A DNA stretch of 64,000 nucleotides from Dendrolimus kikuchii (lineage: Eukaryota > Arthropoda > Insecta > Lepidoptera > Lasiocampidae): positions 3,871,051 to 3,935,050 of the forward strand of contig CM034391.1 in assembly GCA_019925095.2 (NCBI GenBank). The letters are read 5' to 3'. How positions within the stretch are numbered: position 1 is the first letter of the stretch; every line of letters begins with the position of its first letter. The position numbers were made by a program, and so were the translations under genes. Under the pieces are notes generated by a model. The model was not told where the DNA came from. It did no database searches and was given only the letters and a program-made list of their open reading frames with translations. This document shows, piece after piece, positions 9,650 to 21,190 of the stretch.

Positions 9650-10353
9650 TGTTACGAGTTGCAGGACTAGAATTAAAATGCCGTTAGAATTACTATAGAA
9701 TTTATTAGAACTATACAGACACGTATAACTCAGGTACAAATATAATAACACGCGCAAAGTCCGTCACTAAATAGATTACCGAATGTGGTACACACGTCTT
9801 GCCTCGCTTGTGCTTATCGCTCGACTGCCAATCTCTCCATTGGGGCATTGTTTTATACTGCACAAATACAATATGTCTCTCGGCCGCGTAGACTGAATTT
9901 CTTAGAATCACACCTGGCTAATGACTACCATAAAATATTACATAACACAATCTGCTGTTTTTTAATTACAAATTTTAAACACAAAGTAAACAAAAGAAGC
10001 CCATTTGCTAAAATTTTTATCCATGCAGGAACGGAGAAACAATACAATTTCTTGCGGCCTGGTGGCCTGTCGTAAGAGGCTACTAAACAACGCACAGCCC
10101 ACCCCTGGTCTAGAGTATGCCGTCATAACAACCTTGTGTTGTGTTCCGGCATTAGTGACCAGGTTCCAGTCTCCCTTAAGAGAGCAGCAGCGCATTTGTA
10201 CCACCTTTGGTGTTGCAAATGTCCATAGGCGATGGTAACCGCTTTCCATCAAGTGGGCCGTCTGCCTGTCTGCTGAACTCCTGCAATAAAAAAAAATGTG
10301 TTTCTACAGACGTAGGTGTGAATTTGTCTTTTCTCGGCATTCAGGTCGTAACA
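9650..10353 (-). mobile_element. Solo LTR interrupted by S1
   Basis: The + strand begins TGTTACGAGTTGCAGG and ends GGTCGTAACA, matching the intact LTR at 47261-47738 in reverse. Subtracting the S1 insert leaves about 425 bp. Flanking CTGT/CTAT may be a mutated 4-bp TSD. No internal retroviral region adjoins it, so it is a solo LTR. Confidence 0.75.
10018..10296 (+). mobile_element. S1 element inserted in a solo LTR
   Basis: Complete ends, but about 33 bp are missing internally (the AGGTGGTAGGGCATTTGCCC segment present in other copies). LTR sequence continues on both sides, showing that S1 moved after this LTR was in place. Confidence 0.8.
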
Positions 10354-10950
10354 CTATTTTATTTCTATGTTAGAAACAAACTTCACAGAAACTTTAGTAG
10401 AGTAGTCAAACTCAAATCTATTAAAGTTAATTATATATTTATCCCTTCTGAGACTGTACATCGTTAACTGGTAATGAGAAGCTATTTAATACCTGTGCGT
10501 AAATTAAGAAGTTTTTTCTCCTTTCATCGCTGTTAAACCTTAAGTGTGAAAAAAACTAACTTCACTCGTGTATTTGCGGTGTAAAAACCTTTTTTAGAAG
10601 GCCAATTTATTGCATAATTACGAACTTGTACGTCCTGTTAAACAGCGTATGTTATACACAGTGCTTATTCGATTTTCAACTCTAATAGCCAATTTTAAAG
10701 TGGGATGTCTTGTAAAGACGTGTGTAGTTACGTCGTTATCGATCTGAAATGTCGGATACATTTGTTAAATTAAACCGGCAGATTCAATGGATTTGATTAA
10801 AACGTACTTATAAAAGTATATAATTTTGTTGAGCTCGGTTTTAATGTAAATGAGTATCTAAGTCTTTTAGCAATTGAGTGTTCCTTAAACTTAGTGCTGG
10901 ATAATGATGTATTAGCTAAAGCTAAATATCATGTTATGACTATTATAATA
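10354..10950. other. Unassigned AT-rich sequence
   Basis: No repeat match, splice pattern or long frame found. Confidence 0.45.
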
Positions 10951-11500
10951 GTAGAGGAGGCTACGCGGGGATTTTGGGATTTACTCGAGCGTGGCAGAAT
11001 AACATAAGGGGAGAAACTTGCACCCTATTATGTACCCCCAACATATATGAACCCTTCATATAGGGTGGGTTTATTTTTTATTCTACAAATTGTTTTTCAA
11101 ACCGTCAGATTAAGGAAATTCCTCCACGTAATTGTCAGATTATGGGGCAGCACGAGAAGGACATCAAGCTGAACCGTTTGTGTATTAATCTGACGCGCTC
11201 GAGTATTTCAATGATACGTTTTGTTTTTTCATTGTTAAAGGTGGGCCATGGCTTTTGGTCGCATCCAAATCGTCGGTCTTTTGAATAGGAGTTCTTTTAG
11301 GGTTTACTTAACATCCCTTTTGAATATCTGACGCGCTTGAGTATTTCTGTGCGACTCTTTTTTTTAACCTGTACACGCTCCCCCACCAGTGAAAGTCTTT
11401 TACTCTCTTTTCTCTTTAGTTTTAGCATCTAATCTTCACAATCCAAAAGGTCCCCGCGACGCTCGAGTAACTCCACATTTAGCATCTTGGGCTCCCCTAC
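10951..11500. mobile_element. MITE with TA target duplication
   Basis: Ends are inverted (GTAGAGGAG.. and ..CTCCCCTAC), each next to TACTCGAGCGT-type sequence (10981-10993 and 11460-11472), and are flanked by TA. CTGACGCGCTCGAGTATTTC occurs twice inside (about 11192 and 11328, one change). The 550-bp length and absence of coding fit a non-autonomous DNA transposon; TA flanks suggest Tc1/mariner-type or similar transposase. Confidence 0.6.
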
Positions 11501-11659
11501 TATAAAGCATGATTTACAATTGTATTAGTTAAGTAGATAGTTGTTAATAGTCATGTCATTATCAACGATAAGGATATCTTGGAAAGTCATCAACAATTTA
11601 CTTGACTGGACAATTTGGATGCGAGGATGGAGGAATGCGATCTGTGTTGACACATGAGC

Positions 11660-11981
11660 TATCCGTGCAGGAACGGAGAAAGAATACAATTTCCTGCGGT
11701 CAGGCGGTCTGTCGTAAGAGGCGACAAAACAACCCACAGCCAGATGGTAGGGCATTTGCCCGACTGGAAGGCTACCACCCCTGGTCTAAAGCATAATAAC
11801 CTTAAATAACAGCCTTGAGTTGTGTTCCAGCATTAGTGACCATGTTCCAGTCTCCCTTAAAAGAGCAGCAGCGCATTTGTAGCACTTTTGGTGTTGCAAA
11901 TGTCCATAGGCGATGGTAACCACTTTCCATCAAGTGGGCCGTCTGCCTGTCTGCTGAACTCCTGCAATAAAAAAAAAAAAA
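11660..11981 (+). mobile_element. S1 element, full length
   Basis: TATCCGTGCAGGAACGGAG to CCTGCAATAAAAAAAAAAAA. It lies directly against the LINE remnant at 11985. Confidence 0.75.
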
Positions 11982-11984
11982 CTG

Positions 11985-12322
11985 GCTTTGTCACATCTTC
12001 CAATGACCGAGCCAGGGGCTGGCAACGTCGCACCTTCAGCTGAAGACATCAAACGGCGCAAATATGGAGCCTTAGGAAAAGGTTACACATAATATTTCTG
12101 CCGTTTGTGGTTGACACTTTAGGCCCTTGCGCTCCGTCGACAAAGAGAAGAACGAAAGAGAAGAAGAAGACATATGTAAGAAACTCTTTGACACTACCCG
12201 TGATCAGAAGGCTGACTCATATGTCGCACAACAAATAAGTATTGCCATAGAGCGTGGCAATGCAGGGAGCCTTCTGGGCACGCTCTCCGTTGGCAATGAT
12301 CTGCTACATATTGTATTTTAAT
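11985..12322 (+). pseudogene. LINE C-terminal remnant
   Basis: EDIKRRKYGALGKG is followed after a shift by LFDTTRDQKADSYVAQQ and ISIAIERGNAGSLLGTL, ending at TAA 12319-12321. It resembles the extreme C-terminus of a non-LTR ORF2. The related minus-strand copy is at 6395-6800. Confidence 0.6.
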
Positions 12323-12869
12323 TTCAATGTCTTTTTTTTGGGCTATCAAATACGAAATTACAATGCAGGTAAAATCCCTGGTCCCAGCTGGTTTTCACAC
12401 AAAATACCAAATTGTAGACAATAATAATCTCACATTACATAAACAGTATATTAAAACTAACAAAAACAATATTCACATCATTCTTCAAGCGGCAATGGTC
12501 GAACAGTTCCAAAAAGTCTAAAACATAGCCTGTTCTTATAAAAACAGAACAATAGCACGGAAGAGTAGAGATGGAAACGATATATCGATATTTTAAAAAC
12601 TCGATGTATCATTCTTAAAGATTAATATCTTAATATTGATTTTTAAACCAAATAGAACATTCATAGATTGATTGATAGACGATGTTTGATTGTTAAATAT
12701 GTGTAGCGTTTTTAGTTTCTGCGTATTATTTACAGAAAATGAAATACATACCAATTGTGACAAATAGTTCTATAATTCACTAATTCAAGAGAACTGTTTA
12801 TTTCAATCCAGCTCTTCATTTTCTTGAGGCACTTACGCTCCTGAATACCCTAAGCCTTATTGACATATC
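12323..12869. other. Unassigned AT-rich sequence
   Basis: Only short frames and the local repeat GATATATCGATATT at about 12580 were seen. Confidence 0.45.
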
Positions 12870-13076
12870 TTTTGCGTAGTTTAGGAATTTGGAATAAGCT
12901 CCCAGCCGAGGTAGTTCAACAACGCAAAATGGATGTTTTTAAAAAAGGTGTAAAATGATTTCGAGGCCTGTAGCACATTCGTAGCACCTATGGTGTTGCA
13001 AATCCTCATAGGTGATGGTAACTACTTTTTAACCAGTTAACCGACAGCCTATCTGCTGTAATCCATTAATAAAAAT
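12870..13076 (+). pseudogene. LINE 3' end whose 3' UTR equals the S1 tail
   Basis: IWNKLPAEVVQQRKMDVFKK ends at TGA (about 12956) and looks like a Jockey/CR1-type ORF2 terminus. It is followed by TTCGTAGCACCTATGGTGTT and CATAGGTGATGGTAACTAC, which is the 3' third of S1, and ends AATAAAAA. The S1 5' part is absent. Confidence 0.55.
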
Positions 13077-13499
13077 ATCGAAATAATTTAAGTTGTTATA
13101 TATAAAATCAATAATTAAAAATGAGTTACTCAATATTTATTTTAAGACAACCATATTTGCTATATCGATTTTTCACGTTGAACATCGATATATTTCATAA
13201 GCAATATTACGTCTCTAGAGAGGAGGATAGAACTTCTTAAAATACGTCATCGACATTTACTGTCCTTACTTCATATGCGTAGCGCGTCATCGCTACTGGC
13301 GCGAGTTACTTGACCAAACAGGGCGAGTAAACAACATAACATTGTAAGTATTTTACCGTGGAAGGGATAACATCGACCATCTCCCACGAAAACACATGCA
13401 TCTCTGAAATGCTTCTAAATCTTCCACGGCTAGATGGCGTTATTGTTTCGCTTTTTGACGTTATATTAAAAGGTATTATAAGGCGTTTCTATCAAACTA
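13077..13499. other. Unassigned sequence
   Basis: No supported feature; a GTAAGT at 13344 lacks a coding exon upstream. Confidence 0.4.
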
Positions 13500-14069
13500 G
13501 TCATAAGTCTATGTTACTTCAACTATTTTTTTTAATGAATGAATGAATTATTAATTTGCAGAGATCAGGTAGTTTGTTGACAATAGTTGATACACAAGGT
13601 CATTACTATCACCGTATCTGACCTATGGTCGTACAAATATTTATATGTATCTAAGTTTGTTAAGTATATGAACGAAGCAATTGCATACACTTACCCCACT
13701 CAGTATTTTAGGTGAACACGCGCGAAATTTGCTTTTACCATCAGTACGAACGTCGCTTATCAAGAGAGAGTACGTGTGCTCACCGGTGCATATCAAGGCA
13801 TCTCCATGCTTATTAAGGGATGAAATAAATCAAGTATATAACGTGTGTATTTTAAATCAAGCATCTTACATACTTTTATGGTCCTTCGAGCCGGATGTTA
13901 GTATCCTCATCCGAGGTGCGGCCTCGAGACTATTACAAAAACTAGGATCATAGAGGTTACTATTTTTGATTTGATGTCAGGTAGTGAAGATGTGGTAGAT
14001 GAAGGACTCGAGGCCGCACATGGAGCGGTTTCTCTTGCGGTTGGTAAAAGAGGCTGTGAAGCGCAATAG
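13500..14069 (+). mobile_element. Possible 5' remnant of an LTR retrotransposon
   Basis: TGGTCCTTCGAGCCGG at 13879 resembles the primer-binding/leader region of insect LTR elements. About 80 bp later an ATG (13974) opens a 31-codon acidic frame (MSGSEDVVDEGLEAAH) ending at TAG 14067-14069, which could be a broken gag start. No second LTR is in the window, so boundaries are guesses. Confidence 0.3.
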
Positions 14070-14749
14070 CAAGAGGTGACTGGCTCATGGCCGAAGGCTA
14101 AGCGATTCTAAACAGTCTTTTAGTACGGGTTCGTTGACTATACAAACAATGCAACAAGTGGGATGGTAGAACAGCAACTATAATCGACACCGTCTTTGGC
14201 GCTGCGAGTTATAGCCTTTTTTATTTTACCCCTACGTTTGAATCCGTCGCATGTCATCATTGCGATTCGCTCGAAATAAATTGTTCGCGTTGTCGTTATG
14301 TGCGTCGATTTGTAGCAGGCTTTATATATCTGTCACTCGTCGCGCTAGCTTATAGCGACAAGGTCGTGGCCGAACAGTGATACTCCCTCTACGTCCAGCC
14401 GCATTTGATCACGCACGACATGTCGTATGCGTCCGCCGCACTCTGTTTCGAGTTCTAAGAACACGTCGATATGAGCCGTTCCTGTTATGATGTTATCTAG
14501 TTGTAAAAATGCCGTAACCGTTCTTTTATGGCAGTTAAAAACATAATATGTTACACTATAATGTAAAAATATTGCGGTAACTGAAATAGTGATATGTACA
14601 TTTGTTAATAAAAAAAGTACTTACGCCCGTTTTTCATATGTTACAACTTCTCTGCTTCATCTACTTTCATTAATATTTTTGTATGAAGTATTATTGGTGC
14701 TTTTTAGCTGACCATTCTTCAAAATATCTGCGATTCGATCGTGGTTAGT
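14070..14749. other. CpG-rich stretch with MITE-like pieces
   Basis: AAGGTCGTGGCCGAACAG at about 14370 resembles the GGCCACGAC ends of the element at 27248-27410. Sequence around it is rich in CGTCGC-type words but no full element could be drawn. Confidence 0.35.
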
Positions 14750-14860
14750 ACGTCGCGATCTACCGGCGACAACAATTCTACAACCCACACTGTTGTCATA
14801 TATTTGTTTTGTCAGTCTCCTTTCATCTGTTCTCTGTACATGTCCAAGCCACCCTTAAAT
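14750..14860 (-). pseudogene. RTE-type LINE fragment
   Basis: The minus strand reads WLGHVQRTDERRLTKQIYDN and then a GRSR-type motif, matching the layout of RTE C-termini but a different subfamily from RTE-A. Confidence 0.5.
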
Positions 14861-15059
14861 TCCTTTTTAACTCTTTTTTTAAATCACAATGTTTCCTTAT
14901 CACACTGTTCGTGATAGTATAATAAGTGTGAGAAGAATTTTAGAAAAATATAATGCACGATATCAAAACTTTATAGCACTTTCCACATCTAAACACAGTT
15001 ACAATCATTGACTTAACATTTCACTTTGACCTTTACTAGTACATAGATCGCAATTTTAT

Positions 15060-16150
15060 TTTCACAACTGTTAACGTTGAGGGGGGGAGGGGGGCTATCG
15101 ACGAAGTGTGACATTGTGTGACAAGCGGTGGGAGGGGTCCTAAACTTCGTGACATCACCTTTGAAAATCTAATATCTTTAAGCTTCAAAACACGAAATAT
15201 AAATTCTTCTTTTCTTTCACTATATCCCAATTAATTGGAGTCGGCACAATATGTCTTTTCCTTCCACACTCCTCTATTTTGACATACATCTTCTGTCACA
15301 CCACAAATCAACATGTCATCCTTCACACAATCCATCCATCTTTTTTTTTGGTCTAACTTAACATCTGTACTCATCCATCTTGTAGTTTAACATTCTTTTT
15401 GTCACGTGAATTTCATCCCTCCTCATTATATGCCCATACCACCTTAATCTTCTTCCTCTCAATTTTTCAGTCACGGGTGCAACTTTCAAAGATCACCTTA
15501 TGTACTCATTTCTCACCTTATCCATTCTTGTAACACCACACACCCATCTCAACATTCTCATCTCAGCTGAGTGGAGACTTTTGTGGTTTATCACTTTAGT
15601 GGCCCAACACTCGGACCCGTATAGCATAACTGGTCGTAATAACAAGCAGCAATATTTTATGTCGGCAACACCAACATAAAATATTTTGTATTAGCAACAT
15701 TGTAGTTGCATTTTTGTTCCTCTTCCGTTTGGGTTGTAGCCGAGGGCAGACGCTCTAATATGTAAAGTTTACTATTACAAGTTTTCACCATCTAACAGTG
15801 TTTAACTTCCACGAATACATCAACCTGGGTATCCTAGAACCACCACCATCAGCGTGCACCACAAATATATATATTACAGGCGCGACGAGCTACGCGCACT
15901 AAATATAAACTATTAATGGAAAACTTCAAAAAGTTTCCAACTCTATCTGTATGCGAATGGGGTTAAAAATATTTTAAATGGAAATAAAACTAATTACGGA
16001 ACTGCTGTTTTAATTTAATAATTATTGATGTACATTTACAAAATCTGTGATATCACATTAGGGACAGAGGAGTGTCACGCATGAGACCAGTTGTGACAAG
16101 TACGGTGGAGTGGTCAAAAAAGCATGAAATTTGTGTCATGTTATTTCTAG
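15060..16150. repeat. TGTGACG repeat, copy split by RTE sequence
   Basis: CGACGAAGTGTGACATTGTG and TTCGTGACATCACC (15096-15165) match 17815-17870. The other end (AATGGAAATAAAACTAATTAC to GATGGCCC, 15975-16155) matches 18845-19005. RTE sequence at 15225-15645 lies between. A shorter relative is at 60535-60660. Confidence 0.5.
15225..15645 (-). pseudogene. RTE-clade LINE remnant (second subfamily)
   Basis: The minus strand shows YGSECWATKVINHKSLHSAE, MRMLRWVCGVTRMDKVRNEY and degraded downstream sequence with stops. A shorter relative is at 39415-39645. Confidence 0.6.
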
Positions 16151-16174
16151 ATGGCCCTTTACATAGTTTTAAAT

Positions 16175-16740
16175 CTTATATATAAAATTCTCGTGTCACA
16201 GTGTTAGTTACCATACTCCTCCGAAACGGCTTGACCGATTTTTATGAAATTTTATATGCATATTCAGTAGGTCTGAGAATTGGCTACTATCTATTTTTCA
16301 TACCCCTAAGTGATAAGCGGTGTCCACCCCAAAATTTTATTTTTTCGATAATTTTTTTTATTTCATTTTTTTAGGATACAGCATTAAAAATACATACAAC
16401 CTTAAATTTTCACCCCTCTACGATCAACCCCTATTTTTTATTTGTTAATTATAAACTTTAATTTTTTGGCAAGATTTTTAATCTTATTTTGTCATGACTT
16501 AGAATAAAAAAAAATATATTACTTTTTTAGATTCACAATTAGAATCGGTAGGTGGCGCTGAGATCGGGTTCTGGAATCCTCCTAATCACCTGGAGCGATT
16601 TTGGTGATTTTGTTTTTGTGTGTTTGAGTGGGTATTCGGATGGTTTAGATTCGCAATTAGAACCGGTACGTGGCTCTGGGATCAGGTTCTAGAAATTTAT
16701 TTTTTAAAGGCAGGACAACGTCTGTCGGGGCCGCTAGTAA
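16175..16740 (+). mobile_element. Helitron-like repeat
   Basis: Begins TATATAAAATTCTCGTGTCAC and ends GTCGGGGCCGCTAGT. Contains two copies of a GGTGGCGCTGAGATCGGGTT-type block. Related to 26722-27150 and 42875-43198. Confidence 0.5.
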
Positions 16741-17006
16741 TAAGTATATAAAGTTATGGCATTACTATACGAGTAATGCTACAACTATAGTTTCATGACA
16801 TCTTCTATGAATACATATTATCTGCCATATATTTAGGATGCCTACATAAGGAATAGTGTGATAAGAGTATTTTATCCAATGCTTTTAATAAAGCTATTAT
16901 TACATCACCTTTCAAGCACAGTTAGTCTAAATCACAGTGGTGCTATAAGGAGAAGACAGTGGAACTCCGTACCGAGTCCCTAAATCAGTGGAGTGTTATA
17001 AGAGTT

Positions 17007-17319
17007 TTTCTTTATTGCAGGAGTTCAGCAGACAGGCAGACGGCCCACTTGATGGAAAGCGGTTACCATCGCCTATGGACACATGCAACACCAAAGGTGC
17101 TACAAATGCGCTGCTGCTCTCTTAAGGGAGACTGGAACCTGGTCACTAATGCCGGAACACAACTCAAGGTTATTATGGCGACATACTTTAGAGCAGGGGT
17201 GGTCGCCATCCAGTCGGGCAAATGCCCTATCACCTGGCTGTAGGTTATTCTGTCGCCTCTTACGACAGGCCGCCCGGCCGCAGGAAGTTGTATTCTTTCT
17301 CCGTTCCTGCACGGATAAA
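17007..17319 (-). mobile_element. S1 element, full length
   Basis: TTCTTTATTGCAGGAGTTC to TTCCTGCACGGATAAA, close to the common sequence. The opposite strand keeps the 70-codon frame typical of young S1 copies (starts MQERRKNT). Confidence 0.75.
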
Positions 17320-17565
17320 GTTTTAACTTAGAGATGTACATATGCAATTTATTATTATAAGTAGATACTTTGAACTTGTTTTTGTACATGCCCAGTATAT
17401 ACCAGACACGTTGAATAAGTACGCTGAATCCTATTAGTCATGTTGATTCTCATTAAAGCGATTATTTGAAATCATGACACACATTATGTAAATCAGTCAT
17501 GTTATAAGTAGGAATTCTTGCAAAATGAAACTGTATTTAGAAACTCTTTATATAAATTATACTAT

Positions 17566-17775
17566 ATACTAGCTGTACCGGCAGACGTTGTTCTACCCTG
17601 AAGAAATAAAATTTAGAACCCGATTGCAGCGCCACTTATCGGGTCCAAATGTAAGCTATCCTATCTTTCAAGTCGGATCGAACTGCACACGGTGTGCAAA
17701 TTTGATTAAAATCGGCCAAGCAGTTTAGGAGTCGATCGCGGACAAACAACGTGACACGTAATTTATATATATTAA
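17566..17775 (-). mobile_element. Helitron-like short repeat
   Basis: Reverse copy of the 155-363 element: ACTAGCTGTACCGGCAGACG to ACGTGACACGTAATTTATA. Confidence 0.5.
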
Positions 17776-18055
17776 GATATTATTGCATCACACTTTAAGG
17801 GGGGAGAGGGTTGACGAAGTGTGACATTATGTGACAAGGGGTGCGAGGGATCCTAAATTTCGTGACGACACATTCAAAATCTAATATATTTAGATAAGTA
17901 TTTTATTTAGTACGATGATATAAAATTATATGTACACGTAATTTTAATTACATTACAATTGTCATAAAAAAAAATACATACACAATGTAATTAAATCATA
18001 TCGAAATTAAAAACTCCTCTATTGAGTAGGGCATCTGCTCGATAAGATAACTTTT

Positions 18056-18196
18056 TTATATCTTCTTAAAAGTACATAGACTTCCGGATTCTTTTATTTT
18101 AAGTGGTAGTCTATTGTAGATTAAAGGGCCTATTACATACACCGTCTTGATCATATTAGAACGCGAGCATGATATGCCTGAAAGCTTCTCACTGCA
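18056..18196 (-). pseudogene. LINE C-terminal remnant (Jockey/CR1-like)
   Basis: Minus strand: SNMIKTVYVIGPLIYNRLPL then KIKESGSLCTFKKI and stop, a LINE C-terminus. It abuts the A-rich tail of the next fragment, suggesting one LINE inserted beside or in another. Confidence 0.5.
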
Positions 18197-18760
18197 GCTT
18201 TTTTTATTTTTATTGTAAATAGGTTTGCGTTTGACCACGATCACGTCCAGTGCCGGACGATGATGCGGTCGAAGATGGAGCACGCTTATCTAGATAGTAC
18301 CTATTCACACGAGACTTGAAGATTCCCGGATTGTACTTTTCTGGAAACACGGACTCTGGTAGTGCATTCCACAACTCTGCCGTACACAGAAGGAACGTGG
18401 AGGCGAAACGTTTAATACGCAGTGGTAGCGTTTCCACTGTGAAACGATGGCGTTAACCAGAGCGTCTTGTGGTCCGAAGATGGAATGGTGTAGGGGGAAT
18501 GAGGTCAAACAGTTCAACCGCACACTCTCCGAAATGAATCCTATAAAAAACCGACAGACTAGCAACCCGGCGTCGATGTTCTAAGCTTTGAAGCCTTGTA
18601 TTGACAAGCTGGTCGCTACCAATCAACCTTTTGGCTCTTCTTTCAATTGACTCTAGCGCTTCAAGCTGGTATTTGGCTGAGCCATCCCAAAGGTGAGAGC
18701 AGTACTCCATGCAAGATCTTACTTGAGCACAGTAAGTAAGCTTAAGCATTAACACACGAA
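18197..18760 (-). pseudogene. Jockey/CR1-type LINE fragment (end of RT to 3' UTR)
   Basis: The minus strand encodes CAQVRSCMEYCSHLWDGSAK, then SLEHRRRVASLSVFYRIHFG, and after a frameshift LWNALPESVFPEKYN and SRVNRYYLDKRAPSSTAS. This is the region after the RT core and the C-terminal end of ORF2. At least two shifts separate the frames, so it is dead. Its 3' UTR (GCGTTTGACC, then an A-rich tail at about 18190-18210) matches the short insertion at 50417-50511. Related coding sequence is at 36697-37110. Confidence 0.7.
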
Positions 18761-19015
18761 ATTTGAACTATTAACGAAACATTTCGAAATGCTTTCAACT
18801 CTTATCTGTATAGTGTTTAAATAATTAAAAAATAAATAATTTCAATGGAAATAAAAATAATTACGGAACTGGTGTTTTAATTTAATAAGTTCTTTATGTA
18901 AAGTTACAATATATGTGTTGTCACACCTAGGGGGAGGAGTTTTATGAATGTGACCAGCTATGACAAGGTACTAAGGACCAGTTACGTAATTTGGGGATGG
19001 CCTTTTATCAGTCTG

Positions 19016-19380
19016 AGATATCGATATAAAGGTAAAAATTATCACGGTACTTAAGAGGTTTAATGCATATAGCAGATATTAATATATTTAATACAGTTCT
19101 CGGAATTAATTTACAAATACCAAGATTTCGTTTTCCTATAGAAATCCGACCTCTGGTTATAACAGAGGTCTGGACGTCGGTTTATAGTTGCCTCAAATTA
19201 GGGAATCGAAACCCATGCATATGTTACGTCACGTACAACAGCAAAAGAGGCGGTGAACCAGTCATAACGACTAAAATGGCGTAGCAAAAAAAAAGAAAAA
19301 GGACATCGTAAATCGGCAAAGTGCATATTGCATCTAAACACGTTTAGTGGTTTCCTTTAGTTTAAACATTTCAGAAACGA
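19016..19380. other. Unassigned sequence
   Basis: A 73-codon frame at 19063-19284 has no recognised similarity and no splice context. Nothing supported. Confidence 0.35.
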
Positions 19381-20020
19381 CCTGATTGGCCTATATGAAA
19401 TTTGAAAGTGTGTGCGTGAATGTCGAAACTTTGAGCCGATCAAAATGTTAGAGAACTGATCAAGGACTAACTTTGTTGACTGTACATGGAATAATTTATT
19501 GCTAAATAATAAGCAAGGTTATAACTAGGTCCATGTACGTGCCAAAATCGGTCAATATATAAAACAGGAAGCCTTCGGGATGCATCTACGAATATATTTA
19601 GGCTTTACATATTTTCACGTAGCAATTAATATAGTCTTAAGATTAATGTTGAATTAATTAAGCAATAATTACATAGAGAGTACAACACACGTCCTGATTG
19701 GCCTATATAAAATTTGAAAGTGTGTGCGTGAATGTTGAAACTTTGAGCAGATTAAAATGTCAGAGAACTGATCAAGGACTAACTTTGTTGATTGTACATG
19801 GAATAATTTATCGCTAAATAATAAGCAAGGTTATAACTGAGTAGTCCATGTACGTGCCAAAATCGGTCAATACATAAAACAGGAAGCCTTCAAGATGCAT
19901 CTACGAATATATTTAGGCTTTACATATTTTCACGTAGCAGTTAAAATATCTGCATATAGTCTTAAGTTTAATGTTAAATTAATTAAGCAATAATTACACA
20001 GAGAGTACACAACACACGTC
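19381..20020. repeat. 312-bp direct tandem duplication
   Basis: CCTGATTGGCCTATAT begins each unit (19381 and 19693). Both end with AGAGAGTAC..ACACACGTC. Differences are scattered substitutions plus small insertions (ATATCTGCAT in unit 2). It might be a pair of LTR-like ends or a simple duplication. Confidence 0.8.
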
Positions 20021-20392
20021 GTTTTATTTTGTACTACGCTCCAGCGGTTGAGCCTAGCTCCCGCGACGATAGAGCCATGGGCTCTCGCCAGTGGTGCGCC
20101 ACCCTACCCAACGGGGTAACATCATAGACGCACCACCCAAATTACTTAAAACCCCACACATACATATTGCATATACTATGCACACGTAGCTTAGAAGAAG
20201 GCAATAAAATGCCAAACTCTTTATTCATAACATTTCATACATAATATTCATGTCACGTCCCATACAATTTGTCATACACGACGACGCATAGATTCATATT
20301 ATGAATGCATAATTTTATAAATATTACAGTCACAGTACATTTGAAACAACAGTTTTTATAACTCTTTGTTAAATATATGTTTAAGATAGACT
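20021..20392. other. Unassigned, with a GC-rich segment
   Basis: 20040-20145 (CCAGCGGTTGAGCCTAGC, GGTGCGCCACCCTACCC) is much richer in GC than its surroundings and follows the duplication directly. It may be part of the same element. Confidence 0.35.
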
Positions 20393-20403
20393 TGTATTAT
20401 AGT

Positions 20404-20860
20404 CTACTTACGCTCACCTATGGAAGCGAGAGTTGGGTATGGAAGAGAGAGCATGAAAGTAGAGTAAACGCGGTCGAGATGCGAGCACTGTGCAAAATCT
20501 GCGGAGTGACGCTCGCGGACCGCGTTCGTAATACCGAAGTAAAAAAGAGAGTTGGTCTGAAAGAGAGTGTCGGGGTGAAGGTAAGGAAAGGAATGCTCCG
20601 GTGGTTCGGGAATGTGGAAAGAATGCATGATGAAAGAATGACTAAACAGATATACAATGCAAAAGTGGATGGATGCAGAAGTCGTTGTAGGCCACGACAC
20701 ACCTTCCATGATCAAATTGATCGTGTACTAGCAGAAGGTGATGTCAGGAGCCTTAAGAACATACGAGCGTGCATGACAAGAGTTATGAATGTCAAAGAAG
20801 CAAGTGAGGTGTGCCTACCGCGCAAGGGAACTGGCGTGAAGTTATGTATGTATGTATGTA
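20404..20860 (+). pseudogene. RTE-A fragment
   Basis: About 145 C-terminal codons are open (from LTYGSESWVWKREHESRVNA). The YPARELA end has lost about 30 codons after KEASEVC by an internal deletion that joins straight to LPRKGTG. TSD TGTATTATAGT at 20393-20403 and 20861-20871, TATG tail intact. Confidence 0.85.
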
Positions 20861-20898
20861 TGTATTATAGTATATTTAATATTTTGAAGGCGTTAGAC

Positions 20899-21190
20899 TA
20901 TCCGTGCAGGAACGGAGAAATAATACAATTTCCTGCGGCCGGGCGGCCTGTCGTAAGAGGCGACAAAGCCAGGTGGTAGGGTATTTGCCCGACTGGATGG
21001 CTCCCACCCCTGGTCTAAAGTATGCCCACATAACAACCTTGAGTTGTGTTCCGGCGTTAGTGGCCAGGTTCCAGCCTCCCGTAAGAGTGCAGCTGCACAT
21101 TGGTAGCACCTTTGGTGTTACAAATGTCCACAGGCGATGGGAATCGCTTTTCACCAGGTGGGCAGTCTGCTGAACTTTAAAAATTAAAAA
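20899..21190 (+). mobile_element. S1 element
   Basis: 5' end complete (TATCCGTGCAGGAACGGAG). About 15 bp after GGCGACAA are missing, and the tail is altered to TGAACTTTAAAAATTAAAAA. Confidence 0.7.

Larger units (their letters stand above)
17790..19015. repeat. TGTGACG repeat, copy split by LINE sequence
   Basis: Left part at 17797-17900 (GACGAAGTGTGACATTATG) and right part at 18750-19015 (CACACGAAATTTGAACTATT to GGGGATGGCC). LINE fragments at 18056-18760 fall between. The split model depends on the similar arrangement at 15060-16150. Confidence 0.45.
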
